From Verrucomicrobiia bacterium (GTDB lineage: Bacteria; Verrucomicrobiota; Verrucomicrobiae; Limisphaerales; UBA11358): a stretch of DNA of 5,633 nt. The DNA is taken from assembly GCA_030042375.1 (NCBI GenBank), contig JASHZU010000421.1:1-5633 (forward strand). The letters are read 5' to 3'. Made by a program: the position numbers and the translations under genes. The notes under the pieces were generated by a model. The model was not told the origin of the DNA, did no database searches, and worked only from the letters and a program-made list of their open reading frames with translations. Positions 1 to 5,633 of this stretch are shown piece by piece (the stretch's first letter is position 1; each line of letters starts with the position of its first letter).

Positions 1-2058
1 GCCGCCGGTGTTTCTGCGAATGCTATGACTACTGTCCTGGGTTTGCCAACGGCTCCGGGACTTAGCGCGATTCCCGGCAATACCCAGGTCTCATTGACTT
101 GGAGTAGTGTGCCTGCGGCAACCAATTATGTATTGGAGAGTTCCACGACCAATGGCGGGCCTTATGCAATCATTCTTGATACGACAAATACCAGTTACCT
201 TAACACCAATCTGGTCAATGGCATGACCTATTACTATGTCGTTTATTCGCAGGGACCAAACGGTCAAAGCCCGCTTTCAGCACAAGTCGGCGCAACACCG
301 TCCGTCGTTGGCGGATCGGGTATTTACTGGACCAACGCCATTACCGGTTCGGTACAAAGCTGGAATGTAAATGCCAACTGGATTAACGCTTCGGCATTTC
401 CGAATGGTGCGCAGGCACTGGCGGTGGTCAACTCGTCTATTTCCGCCAATCAAACCATTGATTTAAACCAGGCTATTACCGTCGGCTCCTTAAACCTTGG
501 CTCGGGCGGCGGAATCTTTACCATCGCCCCCGGCGCCGGAACGCTTACGTTCGACAACTCGGGTGCCCCGGCAACACTCGTCGAACTGCCAACCAGCCTG
601 GGGGACACTGTCTCCGCGCCCATAACGGTGAATGGGACATTGCTTGTGAGCAATACCACCGCCAATACGCTGTCCTTGTCCGGCAACATCAGTAGTGGCA
701 CCATCAATCTGACCGGCAATACCACTTTTAACGGGGCAAATACTTATACTGGCGGCACAACATTGAACGGCGGCCTCCTGACCTTCCAGGTTGCCTCGAC
801 GATACCAAGCAGCGGAACGTTAACGCTTAACAATACCGGAGCTGTCAAGGTAGTAACTGCGAATTCATTACCAAATGTTTTTATCAATGGTACAAATTCC
901 ATTACCGGCAACGGGAATAGTGGCACAGGTATCGCCACATTGGACGACGTGGGTCTTTTAACGCTCTTTATTAGCGGAGGGAGCGCGGTATTCGATTTGA
1001 CCGGTACGATGACCGGCTCGGGTACCCTTGTCTTGGGAAGTTCGGCCATGACACTACGCTTCAATGGCACGGGAGGCGATAATAATGCGATTTTCAATCT
1101 TGGTACGGGTACAGCCGTTGCAAATGTCCGTGCTACAATCACAACGGCCATCGCTTTGGGCGGTCTAACGGGTGGCTCTGAAACTCAGCTTCAGGGAGAT
1201 AATAGCAGCGGGGGAGCAAACATGATCTATACCATTGGTGGCGCCAATGCAAATACAGAATTCGACGGCGTAATTATTAATGGCACTGTGGGAACTGTTG
1301 CTGTCACCAAGACTGGCTCGGGCACTTTAATCCTCACCGGCGCCAATACCTATAGCGCCGGCACCGCAATCAATGGCGGAGCCCTATTGGTGAACAGTAT
1401 CAAAGGCAGCGGCACCGGTTCGGGCGCAGTCACCGTTAATTCCGGCAGCACGCTTGGTGGCACTGGCACCATTTCCGGGCCTGTCACTATCAATTCCGGC
1501 GGCGTACTTTCCCCCGGCAATCCATTGGGCACATTGACCATCAGCAACAACCTCGCTCTTGTCACCGGCAGCACTACATTCATGCAGGTTCAACATTCGC
1601 CGCTGACAAATGATGCTCTGAAAGTTTCCGGCACGCTAGCTGAAGGCGGCACGCTCGATGTAACCAACTCCAACGCCACAGTCTTCGCCTCGGGCGACAG
1701 TTTCAAGCTCTTCAACACTGGAACCTATTCAGGCGCATTCGCCAATTTCATTTTGCCGCCGTTATCGGCTGGCCTGGGATGGAATACCTCTTTGTTGAAT
1801 GTTTCCGGCACGCTTTCGGTCGTGGCATTGACCTCACCAACGATAAACAGTGTAAAAATCGCCAACGGGAGCCTTGTGATGAGTGGAATAGGAGGGGCAA
1901 GTGACTGGCCGTACTATATTCTGGCCGCGACCAATCTTGATGCGGCACCGTGGATCTCCGTGGCAACCAACCAGTTTGATGCCAGCGGCAATTTCATTTT
2001 CACCAACGCCATTAACCCATCTTCGCCGCAATCATTCTATCGCCTCGAGCTCCAATGA
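1..2058 (+). CDS. Secreted Fn3 / autotransporter-associated beta-strand repeat protein (5' partial)
   Basis: The frame is open from base 1, so the gene begins upstream; the ATG at 25 is internal. 685 residues are visible (numbered from base 1). Residues 1-13 resemble the last strand of one fibronectin type III domain, and 16-100 form a complete Fn3 domain (LTW at 32-34, NGMTYYYVV at 73-81). Residues 106-232 resemble the entry region of beta-strand-repeat proteins (WTNAITGSVQSWNVNANW). Two autotransporter-associated beta-strand repeats (TIGR02601 type) are clear: about 236-267 (ANTYTGGTTLNGG) and 435-466 (KTGSGTLILTGANTYSAGT). A GGTGTISG...LSPGN segment follows at 481-517. Residues 610-685 match a C-terminal domain common in Verrucomicrobia (YYILAATNL, FDASGNFIFTN, FYRLELQ). 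The protein is rich in Gly, Thr, Asn and Ser and poor in charge, as expected of an extracellular beta-helix. No outer-membrane barrel or PEP-CTERM anchor ends it, so the export route is unclear. A role in adhesion or glycan binding is inference. The GH2 gene follows after 57 bases. Confidence 0.87.
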   Translation, partial: AAGVSANAMTTVLGLPTAPGLSAIPGNTQVSLTWSSVPAATNYVLESSTTNGGPYAIILDTTNTSYLNTNLVNGMTYYYVVYSQGPNGQSPLSAQVGATPSVVGGSGIYWTNAITGSVQSWNVNANWINASAFPNGAQALAVVNSSISANQTIDLNQAITVGSLNLGSGGGIFTIAPGAGTLTFDNSGAPATLVELPTSLGDTVSAPITVNGTLLVSNTTANTLSLSGNISSGTINLTGNTTFNGANTYTGGTTLNGGLLTFQVASTIPSSGTLTLNNTGAVKVVTANSLPNVFINGTNSITGNGNSGTGIATLDDVGLLTLFISGGSAVFDLTGTMTGSGTLVLGSSAMTLRFNGTGGDNNAIFNLGTGTAVANVRATITTAIALGGLTGGSETQLQGDNSSGGANMIYTIGGANANTEFDGVIINGTVGTVAVTKTGSGTLILTGANTYSAGTAINGGALLVNSIKGSGTGSGAVTVNSGSTLGGTGTISGPVTINSGGVLSPGNPLGTLTISNNLALVTGSTTFMQVQHSPLTNDALKVSGTLAEGGTLDVTNSNATVFASGDSFKLFNTGTYSGAFANFILPPLSAGLGWNTSLLNVSGTLSVVALTSPTINSVKIANGSLVMSGIGGASDWPYYILAATNLDAAPWISVATNQFDASGNFIFTNAINPSSPQSFYRLELQ

Positions 2059-2115
2059 TATAGACGTGACCGACAAAAATCTCGTTTCTCAAAATGGACC
2101 TAATAAATTACCGCT

Positions 2116-4719
2116 ATGCGAATATCCATTGTTCTCGTCAGTAATCGCCATTTTCGAATTGCCAATTGGTTTAAGGTCGGCTGCTGTTTAGTCGCTTTTT
2201 TTATTATTCCGATGGGTACAGCAATTGGTGATCCTAACACTAATTGTACCCGTGAGCGTTTGTTATTTGACTCTGACTGGCATTTCACTAAAGGCGACCC
2301 GTCTGGAATCGGCGATGAACTCAGTTATGCCAATCTTAAAGCGTGGTGCCTTGCCACCGGGAACCAATTTGTCAAAGACGGTCAGCCCGTGACGCAGCCA
2401 GCAGGCAACCCTGGTGGTGATGTTGCCTATACGTGGCCGGGGTACGATGACCATGATTGGCAACTATTGGATTTACCGCACGACTGGGCAATTGCGGGGC
2501 CTTTTAGGCAGGAATATCCCGGATCCACCGGCAGGTTGCCCTTCTGGGGCGTGGGCTGGTATCGTAAACGTTTCTACATTCCTACATCAGACCGGAACCG
2601 GCGCCTTTACCTTGACATAGATGGCGCAATGTCTTATGCGAACGTCTGGGTGAATGGCCAATACACCGGTGGTTGGCCTTATGGATATTCATCCTGGGAG
2701 CTTGATCTGACGCCTTATATCAAATTTGGCGCGGAAAACATTGTCGCTATCCGCTTGGACAATCCGCCGGATTCGTCGCGCTGGTATCCTGGTGCCGGCA
2801 TTTACCGAAATGTTTGGATGTTGAAAACTTCGCAGTTACATGTCTCCCAATGGGGAACTTATATAACGACTCCTGAGATCAGCTCAACCACTGCGACCGT
2901 AAAAATCGAGGTGAGTCTCGCCAATGACTCTGATTCGAACTCTGTCGTTTCAATTAAAAATAAAATCTATGAATTGAATGCGGACAACGAGAAAGGGCGA
3001 TTTGTAGCAGAGATTGGAGCCGACGGCTTGCAGGTTATGGCGCACAAAACGGAGTCAACTGGTTTCCAGACAAGTGTCAAGAATCCGAAGCTCTGGGATC
3101 TAAAAAAACCGCAGCGCTATGTCGTCATCACTTCGATTGAACAAAACGGCAAGATTTTGGACAGTTACGAAACTCCATTCGGCATCCGCACAATCAAATT
3201 TGATGCCAACAACGGATTTTTTTTAAATGGCGAACACGTCCGGATTAATGGCGTTTGCGGTCATGCTGATTTGGGAGCTCTAGGCACGGCAGTGAATGTT
3301 CGAGCCTTGGAAAGACAAATCCAAACGCTGAAAGAAATGGGTTGTAATGCCATTCGCACCAGCCACAACCCTCCTGCGCCTGAGCTGCTGGATTTGTGCG
3401 ACCGCCTGGGCATGCTGGTTATGGACGAGTCCTTTGATTGTTGGGAGAAGGGAAAGACTCCGAACGATTATCATTTGCTTTTCGACGACTGGCATGAAAA
3501 AGATTGGCGCGCGGAATTACGCCGCGACCGCAATCATCCCAGCATCATCCTTTGGAGCATTGGCAACGAAGTCCCAGATCAACAAAGGCCTGCAGGCTTC
3601 CGGATTGGCGCTGAGTTGACTAAAATTGCGCACGAGGAAGATCCTACCCGCCCAACCATCGCCGCGTGCGATCATATTGCATCGGGCTTCAATGGTTTTG
3701 GGACAAATCTTGATGTCTTTGGTTATAACTATAAACCTTTCGAATACGCGCACTTTCATTCGGTAAACCCTGGCCAGCCGATTATTGGTAGCGAGACGGC
3801 TTCGTGCATCAGTTCGCGCGGCGAATACTTTTATCCGGTCAACACCAACAAAGACGATGGAGAATCTGACTTTCAGATAAGTTCTTATGATTTTTCCGCG
3901 CCGCCTTGGGCAACCATTCCTGACTCTGAATTTATGGGGCAAGATACATGTCCATTTGTCGCCGGAGAGTTCGTATGGACAGGCTTCGATTATTTAGGAG
4001 AGCCCACGCCCTACGGCAAGACAAATGATCTGTCACGCAGTTCTTACTTCGGGATCGTTGATCTGGCGGGTTTTAAAAAAGATCGCTTTTATCTTTATCA
4101 GGCTCGTTGGCGGCCAGACCTGCCTATGGCGCATCTCGTGCCGCAATGTTGGAATTGGCCGGAACTCATCGGGCAGACGATACCGGTTTTGGTCTATACC
4201 TCTGGCGACGCGGCCGAACTCTTCCTCAACGGCAAGTCGCTTGGGATAAGAAAAAAGGAGCAATACCAATACCGACTCCGCTGGGACAACGTGAGATATG
4301 AGCCCGGCGAACTCAAGGTTGTTGCATACAAGAGTGGCAAAAAATGGGCAACGAATGTCGTTCATACCACTGGTTTGCCAGCGAAACTGATCTTGCAGGC
4401 CGATCGTGATGAGATTCGGGCCGATGGGAAGGATTTGTCGTTTGTCACCGTCCAAGTTGAGGACAAACACGGACTGCTGGTGCCGCTGGCGAAAAATTTG
4501 ATCCATTTTGATCTTTCTGGGCCGGGTAAAATCATCGCGACTGACAATGGTGATCCAACCGATTTAACTTCATTTCAGTCGCGGGATCGAGCGGCTTTCA
4601 ACGGGCTTGCTTTGGCTATCATTTGTTCCAAGCGCTCAGGCTCAATTACGCTCAAAGCCAGTTCATCGGGATTAATTTCGTGTGAACTAACAATTGATTC
4701 TCACGGTCCAAATCATTGA
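2116..4719 (+). CDS. Secreted glycoside hydrolase family 2, probable beta-galactosidase
   Basis: A complete 867-residue GH2 enzyme, in the usual size range for DUF4982-containing members. Expected reaction: retaining hydrolysis of terminal beta-galactosides from oligosaccharides or glycans; other GH2 specificities cannot be excluded. Approximate domains: signal peptide 1-38 (basic/polar start, hydrophobic VGCCLVAFFIIPMGTAIG, likely cut before DPN); N-terminal jelly-roll 46-242 (LPHDW at 120-124, GVGWYRKRFYIP at 145-156); Ig-like domain 243-362; TIM barrel from about 363; DUF4982-type domain about 688-750 (AELFLNGKSLG); GH2 C-terminal Ig-like domain about 757-862. RTSHNPP lies at 414-420 and MDESFDCW at 436-443. 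The acid/base is E485 in LWSIGNE and the nucleophile E560 in IIGSETAS; W621 in FVWTGFDY probably helps bind substrate. The ATG at 2116 is chosen because the next ATG (2212) would remove the signal peptide. No strong Shine-Dalgarno sequence precedes it. The 57-base gap after the upstream gene permits co-transcription. No terminator hairpin is visible after the stop. Confidence 0.95.
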   Translation: MRISIVLVSNRHFRIANWFKVGCCLVAFFIIPMGTAIGDPNTNCTRERLLFDSDWHFTKGDPSGIGDELSYANLKAWCLATGNQFVKDGQPVTQPAGNPGGDVAYTWPGYDDHDWQLLDLPHDWAIAGPFRQEYPGSTGRLPFWGVGWYRKRFYIPTSDRNRRLYLDIDGAMSYANVWVNGQYTGGWPYGYSSWELDLTPYIKFGAENIVAIRLDNPPDSSRWYPGAGIYRNVWMLKTSQLHVSQWGTYITTPEISSTTATVKIEVSLANDSDSNSVVSIKNKIYELNADNEKGRFVAEIGADGLQVMAHKTESTGFQTSVKNPKLWDLKKPQRYVVITSIEQNGKILDSYETPFGIRTIKFDANNGFFLNGEHVRINGVCGHADLGALGTAVNVRALERQIQTLKEMGCNAIRTSHNPPAPELLDLCDRLGMLVMDESFDCWEKGKTPNDYHLLFDDWHEKDWRAELRRDRNHPSIILWSIGNEVPDQQRPAGFRIGAELTKIAHEEDPTRPTIAACDHIASGFNGFGTNLDVFGYNYKPFEYAHFHSVNPGQPIIGSETASCISSRGEYFYPVNTNKDDGESDFQISSYDFSAPPWATIPDSEFMGQDTCPFVAGEFVWTGFDYLGEPTPYGKTNDLSRSSYFGIVDLAGFKKDRFYLYQARWRPDLPMAHLVPQCWNWPELIGQTIPVLVYTSGDAAELFLNGKSLGIRKKEQYQYRLRWDNVRYEPGELKVVAYKSGKKWATNVVHTTGLPAKLILQADRDEIRADGKDLSFVTVQVEDKHGLLVPLAKNLIHFDLSGPGKIIATDNGDPTDLTSFQSRDRAAFNGLALAIICSKRSGSITLKASSSGLISCELTIDSHGPNH

Positions 4720-4801
4720 ATCTTGGTGACGCCATCTTTTTTGTTGGGAATTCACCTTCGACGAAGTATGTCATGTCAAAAATTATTTATCCCAGACCCA
4801 A

Positions 4802-5151
4802 GAAGTCGTCATCGCCAATTGTTTTGTTGAGTGCCGGCATGCAAGAAAGGCCGCGGCTTTTTTGCGTCAATCATTCACAAAAAGCCAAACGCCGTCCTGG
4901 GGCTCGCCACGGGTAGCACACAGCTGTTGCTCTATCAAAAATTGGTTGCTGTGAAACTGGACTGGCGCTGGATTAGGACCTTCAATCTGGACGAGTACGT
5001 AGGATTTCGCCGCCGAATTCGCAATTATACCATTGTTTCACGTGGGGAAATTTGTTTCGCACGTCAACATCCCCGCCCGGAATGTGAATATTCCCGAGAT
5101 GGATTGACCAATGACATTCCAGGATTTTGCGAACATTATGAGGAAAAAATC
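4802..5151 (+). pseudogene. nagB: Decayed, 3'-truncated glucosamine-6-phosphate deaminase remnant
   Basis: NagB converts glucosamine-6-phosphate to fructose-6-phosphate and ammonia in the cytoplasm. Its N-terminal half is readable here only by changing frame four times. From 4802, frame 2 gives EVVIANCF...RKAAAF. From about 4861 (inside a six-T run at 4858-4863), frame 1 gives ASIIHKKPNAVLGLATGST, then YQKLV and RTFNLDEYVG, which includes the conserved active-site Asp. From 5004, frame 3 gives ISPPNSQLYHCFTWGNLFR. From 5060, frame 2 gives HVNIPARNVNIP and then a stop at 5105. From 5098, frame 1 gives DGLTNDIPGFCEHYEEKI. Every shift is in the direction of a one-base loss. A few residues also seem missing between YQKLV and LDW. 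Similarity stops at YEEKI, about half-way through a roughly 260-residue enzyme, so the later active-site region (the GxxGHIxFNEP block) is absent. A 124-residue frame starting with GTG at 4831 is only one piece of this relic. No start codon is recognisable. Confidence 0.88.
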
Positions 5152-5158
5152 CTCATAA
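5136..5158. repeat. Perfect 9-bp inverted repeat at the nagB relic breakpoint
   Basis: TTATGAGGA (5136-5144) and TCCTCATAA (5150-5158) are exact reverse complements around an AAAAA loop. The left arm lies in the last recognisable NagB codons (HYEEK); the right arm begins where similarity ends. It could fold as a hairpin, but the stem is AT-rich and no T tract follows, so a terminator role is weak. It more likely marks the rearrangement that removed the 3' half of nagB, which is inference. Confidence 0.7.
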
Positions 5159-5255
5159 CTGTTTCTCTGAGTGCCAGGGAGCGAAAAGCAATCCTAAGTA
5201 TCTAATTAATAATATCTTGTGTCTGCGAAACCCACCCTTCAAAAAAGTTAAGATA
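5152..5255. other. AT-rich intergenic stretch, no gene seen
   Basis: All three forward frames between the nagB relic and the promoter were read. None continues the NagB similarity or resembles a known protein, and the frames are short or broken by stops. It holds the first copy of a 12-base repeat (5234-5245) and otherwise nothing I can assign. Confidence 0.55.
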
Positions 5256-5272
5256 AATATTGACACAATATT
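5256..5272. promoter_or_regulatory. Perfect 17-bp palindrome over the -35 box (candidate operator)
   Basis: AATATTG (5256-5262) and CAATATT (5266-5272) are exact reverse complements around ACA. The element contains the whole predicted -35 hexamer at 5260-5265. A protein dimer bound here would block RNA polymerase, so repression of the downstream secreted-protein gene is the natural inference. The sequence does not match an operator I recognise, and the arms are AT-rich, so chance is possible. Confidence 0.45.
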
Positions 5273-5288
5273 AAATCCGTAGTACAAA
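5260..5288 (+). promoter_or_regulatory. Predicted sigma70-type promoter for the gene at 5345
   Basis: A perfect -35 hexamer TTGACA (5260-5265) is followed by a 17-base spacer and a -10-like TACAAA (5283-5288, four of six consensus bases). This predicts transcription start near 5295 and a leader of about 50 bases before the ATG at 5345. The position in AT-rich DNA directly upstream of a gene start supports it. The call is from consensus only. Confidence 0.62.
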
Positions 5289-5344
5289 GTATTACATTCA
5301 CCTGCAAGATGAATCTATGTGATTGAGATTAACCCTTCAAAAAT

Positions 5345-5633
5345 ATGAAACTAATCACCAAACCAGCGAATAAACTGATAGTCTACTTCATGGCGTTTTG
5401 TTCCTTTTTCGGAGCAATCGCCCAAGTCAACTCACAAACCGTCCAAGTCACTGTTAATCCAGACCTTGCGTGGCAAGGCTATATGAATGTGTTCGCGCTG
5501 CCTGTTAATGGCGGTGGATTTCAATTTGGCGAAGCCTGGGGAAATGCCGCCTTGCAAGCCGACTTTTTGGGAGCGACACAATTGGATCTGCTTCCCTGCA
5601 CGAATGTCTGGGAAACGACCGACACTTACTGGG
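5345..5633 (+). CDS. Secreted protein of Verrucomicrobia 'WQGYMNVF' type (3' partial)
   Basis: The ATG at 5345 opens a frame that runs to the window edge (96 complete codons). Residues 1-26 form a signal peptide: basic start (MKLITKPANK), hydrophobic core (LIVYFMAFCSFFG) and a likely cut after AIA at 24-26. The mature start has the block VTVNPDLAWQGYMNVFALP, followed by an FGEAWG segment and TDTYW near the edge. I recall this arrangement from the N-terminal domain of secreted, often PEP-CTERM-anchored, proteins in Verrucomicrobia; its biochemical role is not known to me, and the anchor, if any, lies outside the window. The start is supported by the signal peptide and by the promoter about 57 bases upstream. 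No Shine-Dalgarno sequence is visible: the bases before the ATG are ACCCTTCAAAAAT. Being secreted and near a GH2 hydrolase, it may take part in glycan handling, but this is inference. Confidence 0.85.
   Translation, partial: MKLITKPANKLIVYFMAFCSFFGAIAQVNSQTVQVTVNPDLAWQGYMNVFALPVNGGGFQFGEAWGNAALQADFLGATQLDLLPCTNVWETTDTYW

Larger units (their letters stand above)
5234..5343 (+). repeat. Two copies of ACCCTTCAAAAA flanking the promoter
   Basis: The 12-mer ACCCTTCAAAAA occurs at 5234-5245 and again at 5332-5343, ending one base before the ATG at 5345. The copies bracket the promoter and palindrome. The second occupies the place where a ribosome binding site would lie but has no Shine-Dalgarno match. 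It may be a regulatory site, a duplication trace or chance; the A run lowers its information content. Confidence 0.4.

Noticed and set aside
450..1151. Long open frames on the minus strand
   Set aside because: They lie opposite the repeat-rich coding region, where Gly/Thr/Asn codon bias suppresses antisense stops. The products look non-natural and no start signal is seen.
1337..1361. 7-bp GC inverted repeat (CCGGCGC / GCGCCGG) inside the first gene
   Set aside because: It lies within a well-conserved beta-strand-repeat motif and is explained by Gly/Ala codons; no T tract follows.
2066..2095. Possible promoter GTGACC - 18 bases - CAAAAT before the GH2 gene
   Set aside because: Both hexamers match consensus at only four of six bases and would leave a very short leader; such matches are expected by chance.
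2181..2187. Possible lipobox (Val-Gly-Cys) in the GH2 signal peptide
   Set aside because: The cysteine precedes the hydrophobic core instead of following it, and the -3 residue is Lys, so lipoprotein processing is unlikely.
4756..4766. Palindrome CTTCGACGAAG after the GH2 gene as a terminator
   Set aside because: A one-base loop cannot form a normal hairpin and no T run follows.
4716..4916. A 66-codon open frame overlapping the GH2 stop
   Set aside because: Its product resembles nothing, and it runs out of frame across the NagB-like segments.
4831..5205. A 124-codon open frame starting with GTG as a real gene
   Set aside because: It joins two NagB-like pieces by a stretch with no similarity, while that stretch encodes NagB-like sequence in the other two frames. 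It is part of a pseudogene.
5309..5326. Five-codon upstream open frame (MNLCD) in the leader of the gene at 5345
   Set aside because: There is no ribosome binding site or regulatory amino-acid run; such a short frame is expected by chance.

Overview
The window looks like chromosomal DNA of a Verrucomicrobia-type bacterium (Pedosphaera/Limisphaerales-like or a relative). This is inferred from protein style only: a secreted protein rich in autotransporter-associated beta-strand repeats, with a C-terminal domain typical of that phylum; a secreted GH2 enzyme with DUF4982-type C-terminal domains; and a secreted protein opening with the 'WQGYMNVF' block often seen in Verrucomicrobia. Base composition is moderate, with AT-rich intergenic DNA. 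All recognisable genes are on the + strand.

Layout. (1) 1-2058: 3' part of a large secreted protein with the tail of one fibronectin type III domain, a complete second Fn3 domain, a long beta-strand-repeat region and a Verrucomicrobia-style C-terminal domain; its start lies upstream of the window. (2) 2116-4719: a complete secreted glycoside hydrolase family 2 enzyme, probably a beta-galactosidase, with both catalytic glutamates. (3) 4720-5344: 625 bases without an intact gene. They hold a decayed nagB (glucosamine-6-phosphate deaminase) remnant at about 4802-5151, readable only by moving through three frames with four shifts and ending abruptly in a perfect inverted repeat. An AT-rich region follows, with a good sigma70-type promoter whose -35 box sits inside a perfect palindrome. 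(4) 5345-5633: the start of another secreted protein, cut by the window edge.

How it fits together. The intact genes suggest extracellular or periplasmic polysaccharide use: a beta-rich secreted protein, a GH2 hydrolase 57 bases downstream of it, and a second secreted protein under its own, possibly operator-controlled, promoter. The nagB relic would once have linked the locus to amino-sugar catabolism, but here it is dead. I see no RNA gene, CRISPR array, transposase or convincing intrinsic terminator, and no clearly new multi-gene system. The most notable items are the nagB relic with its palindromic breakpoint and the palindrome overlapping the -35 box.
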